From assembly GCF_048265165.1 (NCBI RefSeq), contig NZ_JBLXCD010000003.1, forward strand, positions 310,001 through 374,000: 64,000 nt of DNA. Direction: 5' to 3'. The position numbers and the translations under genes are program-made. The notes beneath the pieces are model-generated. The model was not told the DNA's origin. It saw only the letters and a program-made list of their open reading frames with translations, and ran no database searches. This stretch comes from Oceanospirillum sp048265165 (GTDB lineage Bacteria > Pseudomonadota > Gammaproteobacteria > Pseudomonadales > Halomonadaceae). Positions 26,390 to 34,339 of this stretch are shown piece after piece (positions within the stretch are counted from its first letter, which is position 1; each line of letters opens with the position of its first letter).

Positions 26390-26420
26390 AAAAAACCGAA
26401 GTTCAAACCTTCGGTTTTTT
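26390..26420. terminator. Bidirectional terminator between the small gene and pilA
   Basis: Perfect 12-bp stem AAAAAACCGAAG (26390-26401) and CTTCGGTTTTTT (26409-26420) with a 7-nt loop. It serves the rightward small gene and probably the convergent pilA. Confidence 0.85.
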
Positions 26421-26479
26421 TACGACCACCAACTGAGACTTAAACCAGATAGAACAGATTGTGGTGCACCCTGTTATAT

Positions 26480-26908
26480 TTATGTTCCAGAGCCAGAACA
26501 TGCTGAGTCTACGGTTGTCCATGTAATAACGCCACCAGTTGGCGTCGGTGTAATACAGTAGGAAGCTCCACCAAAATCTTCTGTAGCCGTTATGCTAATC
26601 ACCCCATTTGTCACCGTTAAGGTAGCAACCGCATCGTTAGAATCAGCAGCTGTAATTTCGTCAGGAATATTTTCTTCGCCATTGTCACAATCATCAAAAT
26701 CCCCTGTAATCTGAGCGCAAATTCCAATTGGAGTTTTGTAGGCATCTGCCGCTGAAAGTACCGCAACTCTGTTCGCTTTAACGACATAATCACCATACTG
26801 GGGTACAGCTACGGCTGCCAAAATACCAATAATGGCGACGACAATCAGTAGCTCTACCAAAGTAAAACCCTGTTCTGACTTATTGCTTGCTTTACTCATA
26901 AATTCCAT
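26480..26908 (-). CDS. pilA: Type IV major pilin PilA
   Basis: Type IVa prepilin. After a short basic leader the PilD cleavage site reads EQG|FTLVELLIVVAIIGILAAVAVPQY, with Gly at -1, Phe at +1 and the essential Glu at +5. The C-terminal part has four cysteines (CAQITGDFDDC, SYC and DSAC), the last pair likely forming the disulfide-bonded D-loop. I take the start at 26908 (MEFMSKASNK), preceded by AGAGG; 26899 and 26938 are alternatives and do not change the mature protein. It faces pilB divergently, the common pilA-pilBCD arrangement. The gene is short, as expected for a major pilin. Confidence 0.93.
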   Translation of the reverse strand: MEFMSKASNKSEQGFTLVELLIVVAIIGILAAVAVPQYGDYVVKANRVAVLSAADAYKTPIGICAQITGDFDDCDNGEENIPDEITAADSNDAVATLTVTNGVISITATEDFGGASYCITPTPTGGVITWTTVDSACSGSGT

Positions 26909-27126
26909 TTCATTCGCCTCTGCATTAGTGAAACGCATCCTGAAAGTGATAACCTGACTCTACCCAAATGTCCACCAAACCGATACCACTGGCAACAAAA
27001 CGATTAACAAGCAATTTAGGTAAGAGCTGACTTATAACAATAGGTAGTATTCTGAAAAAGTCTATTTTCCAATACCTGAACCCGGCAAACTAAAGGCAAG
27101 ACGCCCACTCAACGGAGGAGAGCCCG

Positions 27127-28818
27127 GTGACCTTAGATGGAATAGCTAAAAGATTAATCATGGAAGGTGTCCTCAGCGAAAAAAAAGCTACGGCTATCGC
27201 AGAGCAGGCTAAGGAGCAGTGTACCTCTTTTCTTCAATATGCAGCCTCTGGTGATCAGGTTGCGCCAAAGGCATTAGCACTGGCAGCCGCTCAGGAGTTT
27301 GGCCTGCCATTTATGGATTTGTCTGCCTTTAATCCTGAACACTTTCCAAAAGACCTGGGAAGCGAGAAGCTGATCCGGCACCACATGGTACTGCCTCTGT
27401 ATCGCCGTGGCAGCAAGCTTTTTCTGGCTATCGCAAACCCGTCACACTTAACGGCTGTGGATGAAATTCAATTTCAGACGGGGCTGAGTACCGAAGCGAT
27501 TCTGGTACCCCATGATCAACTCTCAAAAGCAGTTAATACTTATCTGGAAGGCGGTGAAGTTGCCTTCGCCCAGTTGGAAAAAGAAACCATTGAAAATCTG
27601 GATACTTCCGCAGAACAGAGCAGTTTATCAAATGAGGCTTACTCCAGTAGTTTTGATGATGCCCCTATCGTTAAGTTTGTCGATAAAGTGCTACAGAATG
27701 CGATCAGGATGGGGTCCTCAGATATTCACCTGGAACCCTATGAGCACAGCTTCCGCATCCGCTACCGTACCGACGGTATTCTACATGAAGTACTGAGCCC
27801 ACCATTCAGCCTCAGACACCGCATTACCAGTCGTATAAAGGTTATGGCACAGTTAGATATATCGGAGCGCCGCATCCCCCAGGATGGCAGTATTAAATTA
27901 AAAGCATCCAAAACACTCACCATCGATTTTCGTGTTAATACTTTGCCAACACTTTGGGGAGAGAAAATTGTACTCAGGGTATTGGACTCAGGTGCAACCC
28001 GAATGAGCATTGATGAACTGGGTTTATCGGAAATCCAGAAAAAGATCTACAAAAACGCACTCGCTAAGCCTCAGGGTATGATTCTGGTTACCGGCCCAAC
28101 CGGCAGCGGTAAAACGGTAACGCTCTATACAGGACTGAACATTCTGAATACCCCGGAGCGCAATATATCCACAGTGGAAGACCCTGTGGAGATCAATATG
28201 GATGGCATCAATCAGGTTAATGTTAACACTAAGATAGGTCTCGACTTTGCAGCCACTCTTCGGGCCTTTCTCCGACAGGACCCGGATATTGTCATGATTG
28301 GAGAGATCCGCGATCTCGAAACTGCAGAAATAGCGATTAAAGCAGCACAGACTGGCCACCTGGTTCTGTCTACACTACATACGAACAGCGCTTCAGAAAC
28401 CCTGACACGCCTGAACAATATGGGAATACCGTCCTTTAATATTGCAACATCTGTCAGTCTGATCATTGCACAAAGGCTGGCCCGAAAACTGTGCAGTAAC
28501 TGCAAAGCCTTCACCGAAATCCCGGAAAAAACTCTCGTAGAAGCAGGATTCAGCCGCTCTGAAGTAACATCTCTGAAACTGTATGAACCTATAGGATGCG
28601 AAAAATGTAACAACGGCTATAAGGGACGCGTCGGTATTTATGAGCTGCTACCAGTAACTTATGATATTTCCCAAATGATTCTGAATAATGCAAATGCGAT
28701 AGAAATAGCTCAACAGGCAGCGAAGGAAGGTTTTCCGGGCCTGAAAGCATCAGCACTGGATAAAGTGCGTTCAGGTGTAACTACTCTGGCGGAAATACAC
28801 AGGGTGATCCAGCATTGA
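27127..28818 (+). CDS. pilB: Type IV pilus assembly ATPase PilB
   Basis: Hexameric extension ATPase of the type IV pilus, 563 residues, on the cytoplasmic face of the inner membrane. It has an N-terminal MshEN-like domain, then the ATPase with Walker A GPTGSGKT, Asp/His boxes and Walker B-type DPDIVMIGEIRD. A zinc-binding CxxC pair (CSNC and CEKC) follows, as in PilB. The start is GTG at 27127, with GGAGGAG six bases upstream. It begins the pilB-pilC-pilD-coaE-yacG run. Confidence 0.97.
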   Translation: MTLDGIAKRLIMEGVLSEKKATAIAEQAKEQCTSFLQYAASGDQVAPKALALAAAQEFGLPFMDLSAFNPEHFPKDLGSEKLIRHHMVLPLYRRGSKLFLAIANPSHLTAVDEIQFQTGLSTEAILVPHDQLSKAVNTYLEGGEVAFAQLEKETIENLDTSAEQSSLSNEAYSSSFDDAPIVKFVDKVLQNAIRMGSSDIHLEPYEHSFRIRYRTDGILHEVLSPPFSLRHRITSRIKVMAQLDISERRIPQDGSIKLKASKTLTIDFRVNTLPTLWGEKIVLRVLDSGATRMSIDELGLSEIQKKIYKNALAKPQGMILVTGPTGSGKTVTLYTGLNILNTPERNISTVEDPVEINMDGINQVNVNTKIGLDFAATLRAFLRQDPDIVMIGEIRDLETAEIAIKAAQTGHLVLSTLHTNSASETLTRLNNMGIPSFNIATSVSLIIAQRLARKLCSNCKAFTEIPEKTLVEAGFSRSEVTSLKLYEPIGCEKCNNGYKGRVGIYELLPVTYDISQMILNNANAIEIAQQAAKEGFPGLKASALDKVRSGVTTLAEIHRVIQH

Positions 28819-28846
28819 CTCAGAAGGAACCTGAGGATAAGACACG

Positions 28847-30076
28847 ATGATAAAACCAGAAAAACAAAAACAGCCATATTCAGTGTTCAGCTGGCACGGT
28901 GTTGACCAGTCTGGCAATAAAACCCATGGTGAGCTTCAGGCATTAAGCCTGAACAGAGCAAAGATCTATCTGCGTAAACAGGGCATTACGCCAAAGAGTA
29001 TCCGCAAAAAAAAACCAGCCCGCTTTGGCATCGGCAAGCAAAAAATAACGCAACGGGACACAACACTTTTTACCCGCCAGCTTGCCACTATGCTTCGGGC
29101 TGGCGTTCCCCTGATACAGTCTCTTAATGTGATCGCAGAAGGTCTTGAAAATGCGGCTATGCAGACAGTTATACTGAGCGTCCGAAATGAAGTCACTGAT
29201 GGGAATATGCTTAGCATGGGGCTACGAAAGCACCCCAAGGTTTTTGATAGGCTTTTCTGCAACCTCGTCGAGGCTGGCGAACAATCAGGCTCACTGGATA
29301 CAATGCTGGATCGGCTGGCCATATATAAAGAGAAGACCGATCGCATCAGAACTAAAATCCAAAAAGCGCTCTATTATCCGGCCGCAGTCGTCGCTATCGG
29401 CGTCGTTGTCATGCTGATTTTGCTGCTTAAAGTTATTCCTCAATTTGAATCGTTATTTAACAGCTTTAACGCAGAACTTCCGGCAATAACCAGAGCTGTA
29501 CTTGAGCTTTCTGAATGGGTTCAACAAGGTTGGTGGCTAATCTTGAGTCTTCTCACTATGACTCCTCTGATTTTTATTCGAAGCTACAAGTCTTCAAAGA
29601 CTTTCGCTTACCGTATTAACGCTCTGATGCTTAAATTACCGGTTATTGGCCCCATTCTACGTAAATCATCCATCGCAAGGTTCTCCCGAACGCTCTCAAC
29701 CTCATTTGCATCAGGAGTTCCTTTGATAGAGTCTATGGCATCGGCAGCTGGAGCTGCCGGTAACAGGGTTTTTGCCAAAGCCATTATTCAGGCTAGGGAT
29801 AATATTTCAGTGGGTCAGCAATTAAATTTCGCCTTAAAAAGCACGCATGCCTTCCCTGTAATGGTGATACAGCTGGTTTCGATTGGAGAAGAGTCAGGGT
29901 CATTGGATAGCATGCTGAATAAAGTTGCAGATTTCTATGAAGAGGAAGTTGATGATGCTGTGGAAAGTATGACAACCCTGCTAGAGCCCATCGTCGTGGC
30001 TGTGCTTGGTATTATGGTAGGAGGACTGGTTCTTGCCATGTATTTACCTATTTTCAAAATGGGCAGTCTTTTCTGA
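28847..30076 (+). CDS. pilC: Type IV pilus inner membrane platform protein PilC
   Basis: Polytopic inner membrane platform of the pilus machine, 409 residues, with two tandem T2SSF/GspF domains. The repeated motif appears as FTRQLATMLRAGVPLIQSL and FSRTLSTSFASGVPLIESM, and the EAGEQSGSLD and GEESGSLD pair is clear. Membrane helices are predicted near 180-205, 225-245 and 380-400. Its stop codon overlaps the pilD start by one base, so translation is coupled. Confidence 0.97.
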   Translation: MIKPEKQKQPYSVFSWHGVDQSGNKTHGELQALSLNRAKIYLRKQGITPKSIRKKKPARFGIGKQKITQRDTTLFTRQLATMLRAGVPLIQSLNVIAEGLENAAMQTVILSVRNEVTDGNMLSMGLRKHPKVFDRLFCNLVEAGEQSGSLDTMLDRLAIYKEKTDRIRTKIQKALYYPAAVVAIGVVVMLILLLKVIPQFESLFNSFNAELPAITRAVLELSEWVQQGWWLILSLLTMTPLIFIRSYKSSKTFAYRINALMLKLPVIGPILRKSSIARFSRTLSTSFASGVPLIESMASAAGAAGNRVFAKAIIQARDNISVGQQLNFALKSTHAFPVMVIQLVSIGEESGSLDSMLNKVADFYEEEVDDAVESMTTLLEPIVVAVLGIMVGGLVLAMYLPIFKMGSLF

Positions 30077-30951
30077 TGAACGAACTGATCTACCTTCTGA
30101 ATAAAGAGCCAATAGCGACCACCATATTAGTGACTTTGATCGGCCTACTACTGGGAAGTTTTCTTAATGTCATTATTTACCGTTTACCTCTGATGATGCA
30201 CAGGGAGTTTATGGAACAGTGCCGGCCAGCAAGCCTCTCCCCTAACAACCAAACGGAGCAGAATAGCCAACCGTTTAACCTCGCATGGCCCGGCTCCCAC
30301 TGCCCTGCTTGTCAGGCCCCGGTAAAGGCATGGCAAAACATACCTGTTATTAGCTACCTGGTATTAAAAGGCCGCTGCAACAACTGTAAAAGCACTATCT
30401 CGTTTCAGTACCCGTTTGTTGAGATAACATCTGGTTTTTTTGCTGTTATCAGCTGGCAGTTATTTGGCTTATCACCAGAAGGTATCACTTTCTTTATCGT
30501 CAGCCTGTTACTCCTAGCACTCAGCATTATCGACTTTAAAACCTTCCTTCTACCTGATCGACTGACCTTGCCTTTACTTTGGGGTGGCTTGCTGTATCAG
30601 AGTATTTATCGACCTGCTTTTCTGAATGAAGCCCTTTGGGGAGCAGCATTAGGCTATCTGATACTCTGGAGCATTTATTGGCTGTTCAAATTGGCCACAG
30701 GGAAGGAGGGTATGGGTTACGGGGACTTCAAACTGCTGGCCGCACTGGGTGCATGGCTGGGAGCCAGTCTTTTGCCAGCCTTGCTTATTATGAGTGCTCT
30801 TACAGGGCTCATCATAGGGCTCGCCTACAAGGCAAAGCACCGCGGACACCAGGAAGGAGTTCCATTTGGGCCCGCTTTAGCTTTTTCAGGCTGGCTCTGC
30901 CTCGCATTTCCTGATACCGTGCGCGCCATTATGGCTAAGCTATTTCTTTAA
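30076..30951 (+). CDS. pilD: Prepilin peptidase / N-methyltransferase PilD
   Basis: Aspartic membrane peptidase of 291 residues that cleaves prepilin leaders and methylates the new N-terminus. The cytoplasmic zinc loop holds two CxxC pairs (CPAC and CNNC). The two catalytic aspartates lie in SIIDFKTFLLPD and GMGYGDFKLLAALGAW. Eight hydrophobic helices fit the family. It processes PilA and, usually, type II secretion pseudopilins. Confidence 0.97.
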   Translation: MNELIYLLNKEPIATTILVTLIGLLLGSFLNVIIYRLPLMMHREFMEQCRPASLSPNNQTEQNSQPFNLAWPGSHCPACQAPVKAWQNIPVISYLVLKGRCNNCKSTISFQYPFVEITSGFFAVISWQLFGLSPEGITFFIVSLLLLALSIIDFKTFLLPDRLTLPLLWGGLLYQSIYRPAFLNEALWGAALGYLILWSIYWLFKLATGKEGMGYGDFKLLAALGAWLGASLLPALLIMSALTGLIIGLAYKAKHRGHQEGVPFGPALAFSGWLCLAFPDTVRAIMAKLFL

Positions 30952-30967
30952 GGTTTGAAAAGATCCC

Positions 30968-31594
30968 ATGAATACAACCAGATTAGTCATTGGTCTGACC
31001 GGAGGTATCGGCTCCGGAAAAACGGCGGCGTCAGATTACTTTGCCACACTAAATATCTGTATTGTTGATGCAGATATAGAAGCTAGGGCCGTTGTTAAGC
31101 CTGGCACAGATACACTGGCTAAAATATCAGAACATTTTGGCCCCGGGTCTCTGAATCCAGATGGTTCCCTAAACCGCTCATGGCTCAGAGAGAGAATATT
31201 CCAGCACCCTGAAGAACGACGCTGGCTGGAATCAGTAACCCACCCGGCCATACGTCAGCGTATCATCAACAAGCTGGCGGACTCAGACTCCCCTTACAGT
31301 ATCTTAGTTTCACCTCTTTTGTTTGAAAGCAGGCAAAACCAGCTGACGGACAGAGTGCTCTTAATCGATGTGCCGGAAGCTCTTCAGATGGAACGCACAA
31401 TAATCAGGGACCAGAGCAATAGTGAGGGCGTTAAGGCTATTCTCAAGGCTCAGATGACTCGGGATGAACGCCGGAAGAAAGCGGATGATATTATTGTCAA
31501 TGACCGGGATCTGGCTTATCTGCAATCTGAGTGCCTGAAGGCCCACCAGCACTATCTGAAACTGGCAAAGCAGCATGCCAAAACACAAGTCTGA
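30968..31594 (+). CDS. coaE: Dephospho-CoA kinase
   Basis: Last enzyme of coenzyme A synthesis, 208 residues, phosphorylating the 3'-hydroxyl of dephospho-CoA. The P-loop GLTGGIGSGKT lies near residues 9-19; DADIEAR and HPAIRQRI match the substrate-binding regions. It follows pilD by 16 nt; pilBCD-coaE-yacG is a widespread gammaproteobacterial arrangement. Confidence 0.97.
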   Translation: MNTTRLVIGLTGGIGSGKTAASDYFATLNICIVDADIEARAVVKPGTDTLAKISEHFGPGSLNPDGSLNRSWLRERIFQHPEERRWLESVTHPAIRQRIINKLADSDSPYSILVSPLLFESRQNQLTDRVLLIDVPEALQMERTIIRDQSNSEGVKAILKAQMTRDERRKKADDIIVNDRDLAYLQSECLKAHQHYLKLAKQHAKTQV

Positions 31595-31649
31595 CGAATA
31601 AAGCCAGGCACTGTTAAATCAAATGACCTTTTGTTAACCGGATGTGAAG

Positions 31650-31856
31650 ATGTCTAAAAAACCACTGACCGTAAAGTGCCCAACGTGTAAAACAGATGTT
31701 GTCTGGAGTGAAGCGAGTACACACCGACCTTTTTGCAGTGATCGTTGTCGCCTGATTGATCTGGGGGAATGGGCCAGTGAAAATCATAAAATTGCGGGTG
31801 AGAGCGCTTTTGATGAGGCCAGTAGTGATTTAATGGATATGTACCCTAAAGACTAA
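31650..31856 (+). CDS. yacG: DNA gyrase inhibitor YacG (zinc protein)
   Basis: Small zinc-finger protein of 68 residues that binds GyrB and inhibits gyrase. The four zinc cysteines are in CPTCKTD and FCSDRCR. The ATG at 31650 gives the usual MSKK-type start; an in-frame GTG at 31644 is possible and neither has a strong ribosome binding site. It ends the pil-coaE transcript; the short repeat structure at 31877-31940 lies just after. Confidence 0.93.
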   Translation: MSKKPLTVKCPTCKTDVVWSEASTHRPFCSDRCRLIDLGEWASENHKIAGESAFDEASSDLMDMYPKD

Positions 31857-31876
31857 ACTGCAACAATCGAGTCCTG

Positions 31877-31913
31877 AGTCCCCCAATGCGTAACGTACAC
31901 TCATTGGGGCACT
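31877..31913. other. Long imperfect hairpin after yacG
   Basis: AGTCCCCCAATG (31877-31888) pairs with CATTGGGGCACT (31902-31913) with one mismatch around a 13-nt loop. There is no T-run. The 3' arm is copied again at 31922-31933 by the adjacent tandem repeat. Confidence 0.6.
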
Positions 31914-31940
31914 ACATCATTCATTGGGGCACTACATCAT
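31901..31940. repeat. Perfect 20-bp tandem duplication
   Basis: TCATTGGGGCACTACATCAT occurs twice, end to end (31901-31920 and 31921-31940), between the convergent genes yacG and the Nudix/TPS gene. Each copy includes the 3' arm of the hairpin, so two alternative foldings are possible. Confidence 0.95.
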
Positions 31941-31994
31941 TTGGCCAAGGGAAGATCAGGACCACGCTTAAGACAGCGGATAAGCCATCAAAAA

Positions 31995-32945
31995 TCAGAC
32001 GACTTCTTGGGGCCAAAAAGCCCGAATACCCGCAACTCCTTGCCCTCCTAAACCCCGCGCCCGACGAATATCCGAACGGCCAAGGCCTCCCAAGGCATAA
32101 ACAGGTATAGGAATAGGTTCAATAGCATTATGAAACGCCTGCCAGCCCAAAGGCTCGACACCCGGGTGGCTTTCCGTTTCCAGCACAGGGCTGTACGTAA
32201 CCATATCAGCATTCAAAACCTGAGCCATCTGAAGCTGCGTAGGATTATGGCAGGCACAGGATAACCATTTACTCGCAGGAATCGGACGACTCGCATAGTG
32301 AGACAGCCGTTCAGTAGTGAGGTGAATACCGTCAGCATCAACCCTGTCAAGTATCGACGGCTCGGCATTCAAAATCAGCAAAGCACCAGCTTTCCGCGTC
32401 AACTCCAGGGCAGCATTAGCACGTTTAACAAATTCGTCTTCAGAGAGGTCATGGGCACGTAGCTGAACAAGTTCAATATCCGTATTAAGTGCTATATGAA
32501 GCTTCTGCAACCACTGCTCTTCATTCTCAGCATCACCTGTGACCATATAGTGGTCTGGCAGGCGCAATGCTTTCAGAATCGGCTTATTGGCTTCAGGAAA
32601 ACTGTATTGGGACAGATCTTCTTCTTTAACCCAACGAACCGCCTGCCCTTCACGTCCATACGCCTCACCAGAAAAAGCACTGACCTGCCAGACATCTAAC
32701 AGAACGGCGCGCTCCGGATAACGGTGATGAATACGGATCAGGGGAGAAGCAGATTCAACATGAATACCCACCTCTTCACATAACTCTCGATCTAATGCCT
32801 GACGACCTGTTTCATAGGGAGCCAGCTTACCACCGGGAAACTCCCAGAGTCCTCCCTGATCAACTGTAGCAGGACGGCGGGCAATCAAAATTTCCCCTTT
32901 ATCATTACGCACAACAGCAGCAGCAACATGAAGATGCTTGGGCAT
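31995..32945 (-). CDS. Nudix hydrolase fused to thiamine-phosphate-synthase-like domain
   Basis: Two-domain protein of 316 residues. The N-terminal ~130 residues are MutT-like, with a full Nudix box (GGKLAPYETG...RELCEEVGI), so it probably removes oxidised nucleotides such as 8-oxo-dGTP. The C-terminal ~180 residues resemble ThiE/TenI (IELVQLRAHDLSE, DGIHLT, GVEPLGW, PVYALGGL). The ThiE active-site residues are not all evident, and the domain may not make thiamine phosphate. I use the ATG at 32945 (MPKHLHVAAAVV) because the Nudix fold starts there; the longer frame to 33011 adds an unlikely leader. Such fusions beside argJ and secA are common in this group. Confidence 0.9.
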   Translation of the reverse strand: MPKHLHVAAAVVRNDKGEILIARRPATVDQGGLWEFPGGKLAPYETGRQALDRELCEEVGIHVESASPLIRIHHRYPERAVLLDVWQVSAFSGEAYGREGQAVRWVKEEDLSQYSFPEANKPILKALRLPDHYMVTGDAENEEQWLQKLHIALNTDIELVQLRAHDLSEDEFVKRANAALELTRKAGALLILNAEPSILDRVDADGIHLTTERLSHYASRPIPASKWLSCACHNPTQLQMAQVLNADMVTYSPVLETESHPGVEPLGWQAFHNAIEPIPIPVYALGGLGRSDIRRARGLGGQGVAGIRAFWPQEVV

Positions 32946-33089
32946 AGGGCACCTGTACTTCTTAGTATCAAAAACAAAAAAAGCAGGATACCGATCAATG
33001 ACAAGCGACAATGATCATTGTCACATCAATCTGCATCCTACCCTCTGGAGTCTACTCAATCATTTTCAGTCGGAGAACAGATACAGCTT

Positions 33090-34304
33090 CTAACTACGAT
33101 AGTCAGCATTAATGCTGACATAATCGTGAGACAGATCTGTTGTCCAAACTGTTTCGGCTGATTCACCACGAGCCAAATCGATTCGAATAGAGATATTTTC
33201 CTGGGCCATAACAGCGGAACCGGCTTCTTCCGTATAAGTAGCACAGCGGCCACCCATCTCAACGATTTGAACATCGCTCAGCCAGATATTGATATTATCA
33301 ACATCCAGCTGCTTCACATCAGCACGTCCCACGGCGGCAAGAATCCGTCCCCAGTTAGCATCACTGGCAAAAAGTGCCGTTTTAACCAGAGGTGAATGGG
33401 CGACCGTAAAGGCAACTTCAAGAGCTTCTTCACTATTGCCTGCATGGGTGACAGAGATCTCAACAAATTTCGTGGCACCTTCACCATCTTTCACAATAGC
33501 GTGAGCCAAGGGCTGGGCAACACTATCCAGCGCTTGCTGGAAAGCTTCAACAGCAGCAGTATCATCAGCTGTAATGACAGCAGATCGTCCGGTAGCAACC
33601 AGCATGCAGGCATCATTCGTTGATGTATCACTATCAATCGTGATGCGGTTAAACGAACGATTGGTTGTTGTGGTAAGCATCTGTTGCAGCAATGCCTGAT
33701 CAATTTTTGCATCTGTTGCAATATAGCCCAACATGGTTGCCATATTGGGTTTAATCATACCGGAGCCTTTGGAAATACCACTGATATGGACGGTTTCCCC
33801 ATTAATCTCCACAGTTGCAACAGCACCTTTAGGACGGGTGTCTGTCGTCAGAATACCCTCTGCTGCAGAAGCCCAGTTATTCTCTGACAAGTCAGCTACA
33901 GCATCTGCCAGAACCGCTTCTATTTTATCAACCGGTAGCGGCTCACCGATCACACCTGTTGAGAAAGGTAGTACTTCATAATCAGCAACACCGGTTTTGT
34001 CCGCAAGTGAAGCGCAGCAACGAGCCGCAGCAGCAACACCGTCAGAGCCAGTACCTGCATTGGCATTACCGGTATTTACCAGAAAATAGCGTGGCGATGC
34101 TTTTTCCAGATGTTTTTTTGCCACCTGTACAGGGGCAGCACAAAAAGCATTCTTAGTAAACACGCTGGCAACAGTTGCATCTGCCGGGCACTCAATAACA
34201 ACAACATCTTTACGTCCCGGCTTTTTGATTCCTGCACAAGCAACACCTAAACGCACACCTGAGATGGTATTAAATACAGGTAACTCCGATAGGCCAACGG
34301 CCAT
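33090..34304 (-). CDS. argJ: Glutamate N-acetyltransferase / ornithine acetyltransferase ArgJ
   Basis: Self-cleaving enzyme of arginine synthesis, 404 residues. It moves acetyl from N-acetylornithine to glutamate, recycling the acetyl group. The autoproteolysis site is IKPNMA|TMLGY, with Thr190 as the new N-terminal nucleophile of the beta chain. I choose the ATG at 34304, seven bases after GAGGAG, over an in-frame TTG at 34319. Homologues that also carry acetylglutamate synthase activity exist; the sequence does not settle whether this one is mono- or bifunctional. Confidence 0.97.
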   Translation of the reverse strand: MAVGLSELPVFNTISGVRLGVACAGIKKPGRKDVVVIECPADATVASVFTKNAFCAAPVQVAKKHLEKASPRYFLVNTGNANAGTGSDGVAAAARCCASLADKTGVADYEVLPFSTGVIGEPLPVDKIEAVLADAVADLSENNWASAAEGILTTDTRPKGAVATVEINGETVHISGISKGSGMIKPNMATMLGYIATDAKIDQALLQQMLTTTTNRSFNRITIDSDTSTNDACMLVATGRSAVITADDTAAVEAFQQALDSVAQPLAHAIVKDGEGATKFVEISVTHAGNSEEALEVAFTVAHSPLVKTALFASDANWGRILAAVGRADVKQLDVDNINIWLSDVQIVEMGGRCATYTEEAGSAVMAQENISIRIDLARGESAETVWTTDLSHDYVSINADYRS

Positions 34305-34339
34305 GACCACACTCCTCAATATCTGATGACAGTTTTCGC

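Noticed and set aside
26909..27126. Sigma54 (-24/-12) promoter for pilA
   Set aside because: pilA is often RpoN-dependent, so I looked for TGGCAC-N5-TTGC on the minus strand; only partial matches such as TTGTTGCCAG were found.
31886..32110. Rightward 74-residue frame
   Set aside because: It runs antisense into the 3' end of the Nudix/TPS gene and starts inside the tandem repeat; no ribosome binding site.
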